DNA of 7,071 nucleotides from Betaproteobacteria bacterium (GTDB lineage Bacteria; Pseudomonadota; Gammaproteobacteria; Burkholderiales; SG8-39), in contig DAHVFK010000180.1 in assembly GCA_027317055.1 (NCBI GenBank), forward strand, positions 1 to 7,071, read 5' to 3'. Positions 6,522 through 7,071 of the stretch are shown here, in pieces. Position 1 is the stretch's first letter. The number at the start of each line of letters is the position of its first letter. Below the pieces are notes generated by a model. The model did not search any database. It had not been told where the DNA came from and saw nothing but the letters and a program-made list of their open reading frames with translations. The translations under genes and the position numbers were made by a program.

Positions 6522-6833
6522 TCACTTGAGCGACAGGATCCACTTCACCAGCGCTTTGACGTCCGCGTCTGGAACGCTGGAGTTCGGGGGCATCGGGATA
6601 TTGCCCCAGACGCCCGAGCCGCCCTTCTCCACCTTTTGCACCAGTTTCGCGTCGGCGTCCTTCTGGCCGGCGTACTTCTTGGCGACGTCCTTGTAGGCGG
6701 GGCCCAGGACCTTGTGGTCCACGGCATGGCAAGCGAGGCAGTTGTATTTCTTCGCCATCGCCTCGTCCGCCTGGGCGGGTAAAGCGGCGAAGGCCAGCCC
6801 GGCCAGGGCAAGGGATAGTACGACGCGTTTCAT
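6522..6833 (-). CDS. Periplasmic class I cytochrome c, c551/c552 family
   Basis: 103 residues: a Sec signal peptide (MKRVV, hydrophobic core, LPAQA) with probable cleavage after A22, leaving about 81 residues, the size of Pseudomonas c551 and Nitrosomonas/Hydrogenophilus c552. The haem c is attached at C32-L-A-C35-H36, His36 being one axial ligand. M81 in GNIPMPPN (78-84) is the second. GPAYKDVAKKY (44-54) and the C-terminal helix VKALVKWILSL are family features. It is a soluble one-electron carrier, known in relatives to feed nitrite reductase, terminal oxidases or cytochrome c peroxidase; the partner here is unknown. The ATG at 6833-6831 is preferred over the TTG at 6854 because AAGGAG sits six bases before it and the signal peptide then starts normally. 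It is followed by its own terminator, so it is probably monocistronic. Confidence 0.93.
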   Translation of the reverse strand: MKRVVLSLALAGLAFAALPAQADEAMAKKYNCLACHAVDHKVLGPAYKDVAKKYAGQKDADAKLVQKVEKGGSGVWGNIPMPPNSSVPDADVKALVKWILSLK

Positions 6834-6848
6834 CACAAGCTCCTTGTG
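6834..6848 (-). promoter_or_regulatory. Inverted repeat enclosing the cytochrome Shine-Dalgarno
   Basis: Minus-strand CACAAG-GAG-CTTGTG is a perfect 6-bp inverted repeat with a 3-base centre, ending at the base before the ATG. The ribosome site AAGGAG spans the left arm and loop, so a folded mRNA would mask it. An overlapping weaker inverted repeat, TTGT-TGC-ACAA (6854-6844), competes for the same bases. The structure is seen in the sequence; a regulatory role is inference. Confidence 0.4.
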
Positions 6849-6874
6849 CAACAAAGGGATAATCCGTACCGCAC

Positions 6875-6890
6875 CGCAACAGCGGCGCCA
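6875..6890 (-). promoter_or_regulatory. Sigma-54-like -24/-12 element before the cytochrome gene
   Basis: Minus-strand TGGCGCCGCTGTTGCG fits the sigma-54 consensus TGGCACG-N4-TTGCW with invariant GG and GC at the right 12-base spacing; three conserved positions differ (A to G, G to C, W to G). Transcription would begin near 6864, giving a leader of about 30 bases. No good sigma-70 pair was seen in the same gap. A chance match is quite possible in G+C-rich DNA. Confidence 0.3.
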
Positions 6891-6905
6891 AGAAAGCGCG
6901 CCATG

Positions 6906-7071
6906 CTACCCCATTGCGGGCTGTTTGCAAGCCTGTTTGAGGCCCACAAGGTCGCTCATCGGCGCCAGACAAGTAACGCCCCGGCATAGCCATCCGTTGA
7001 CCGGCTCCGGGCGCTGCGGCTTGTCCAGCGTCGGCGGCAAGCCGCTGACGCCATTGGGGATTGCGACAACC
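6906..7071 (-). CDS. C-terminal end of a thioredoxin-domain (DUF255/YyaL/SPATA20-like) protein, 5' part missing
   Basis: The minus-strand frame entering from the right edge codes for 54 residues and stops with TAG at 6908-6906. The piece reads VVAIPNGVSGLPPTLDKPQ, then VNGWLCRGVTCLAPMSDLVGL. The pattern C-x4-C followed by a Pro and a (T/S)D-x-x-x-L motif matches what I recall of the extreme C-terminus of DUF255 proteins such as YyaL and SPATA20 (N-terminal thioredoxin-like domain, then an alpha/alpha barrel). Only the tail is visible, so the assignment rests on one motif. The gene runs in the same direction as the cytochrome gene, 72 bp upstream, with no terminator hairpin recognised between them. 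Confidence 0.6.
   Translation of the reverse strand, partial: VVAIPNGVSGLPPTLDKPQRPEPVNGWLCRGVTCLAPMSDLVGLKQACKQPAMG

Noticed and set aside
6834..6905. FNR/Anr box or sigma-70 promoter before the cytochrome gene
   Set aside because: No TTGAT-N4-ATCAA pattern is present, and no -35/-10 pair with proper spacing could be found. Only the tentative sigma-54-like match remains.
6517..6993. 158-codon minus-strand open frame across the cytochrome gene and its upstream region
   Set aside because: Out of frame with the cytochrome, which has signal peptide, CxxCH and Met ligand. The frame at 6906-7071 used here instead ends in a recognisable C-terminal motif.

Overview
The window is a compact, G+C-rich stretch of a Gram-negative chromosome (high G+C judged by eye, not computed). 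The protein families, the RVGDRA end of the LivH protein, the c551/c552-type cytochrome and the AscD-like reductase suggest a betaproteobacterium, perhaps of the Rhodocyclales/Nitrosomonadales/Burkholderiales kind. I see no mobile element, CRISPR array, rRNA or tRNA gene. No stretch of 300 bases lacks a gene.

Left edge (1-1581): an atypical NAD(P)-binding short-chain dehydrogenase/epimerase-like protein on the minus strand runs off the left edge. It is divergent, with only 25 bp between start codons, from a plus-strand 2Fe-2S/FAD/NAD(P)H oxidoreductase of the type usually annotated CDP-6-deoxy-delta-3,4-glucoseen reductase.

Centre (1557-6421, minus strand): a complete branched-chain amino-acid type ABC uptake system in the order livK-livH-livM-livG-livF. 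LivK is a predicted lipoprotein solute-binding protein, LivH and LivM are the two permeases, and LivG and LivF are the two ATPases. LivK captures substrate in the periplasm and hands it to the LivHM channel, which LivGF powers. The four downstream genes are joined by three identical ATGA stop/start overlaps. A strong UUCG-tetraloop intrinsic terminator separates livK from livH, which would make binding protein in excess over the membrane complex. livF meets the plus-strand reductase gene tail to tail with a 25-bp overlap.

Right edge (6464-7071, minus strand): a small periplasmic cytochrome c (c551/c552 family, mature form about 81 residues) has its own intrinsic terminator. Its leader carries an inverted repeat that encloses the Shine-Dalgarno sequence and ends directly at the start codon, plus a sigma-54-like -24/-12 match. 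Upstream lies the C-terminal end of what looks like a DUF255/YyaL/SPATA20-type thioredoxin-domain protein, cut by the right edge.

Overall this is ordinary housekeeping and transport content. No clearly new system is visible. The best second-look items are regulatory: the hairpin at the cytochrome start, the chain of terminators with very short downstream leaders, and the lipoprotein form of LivK.
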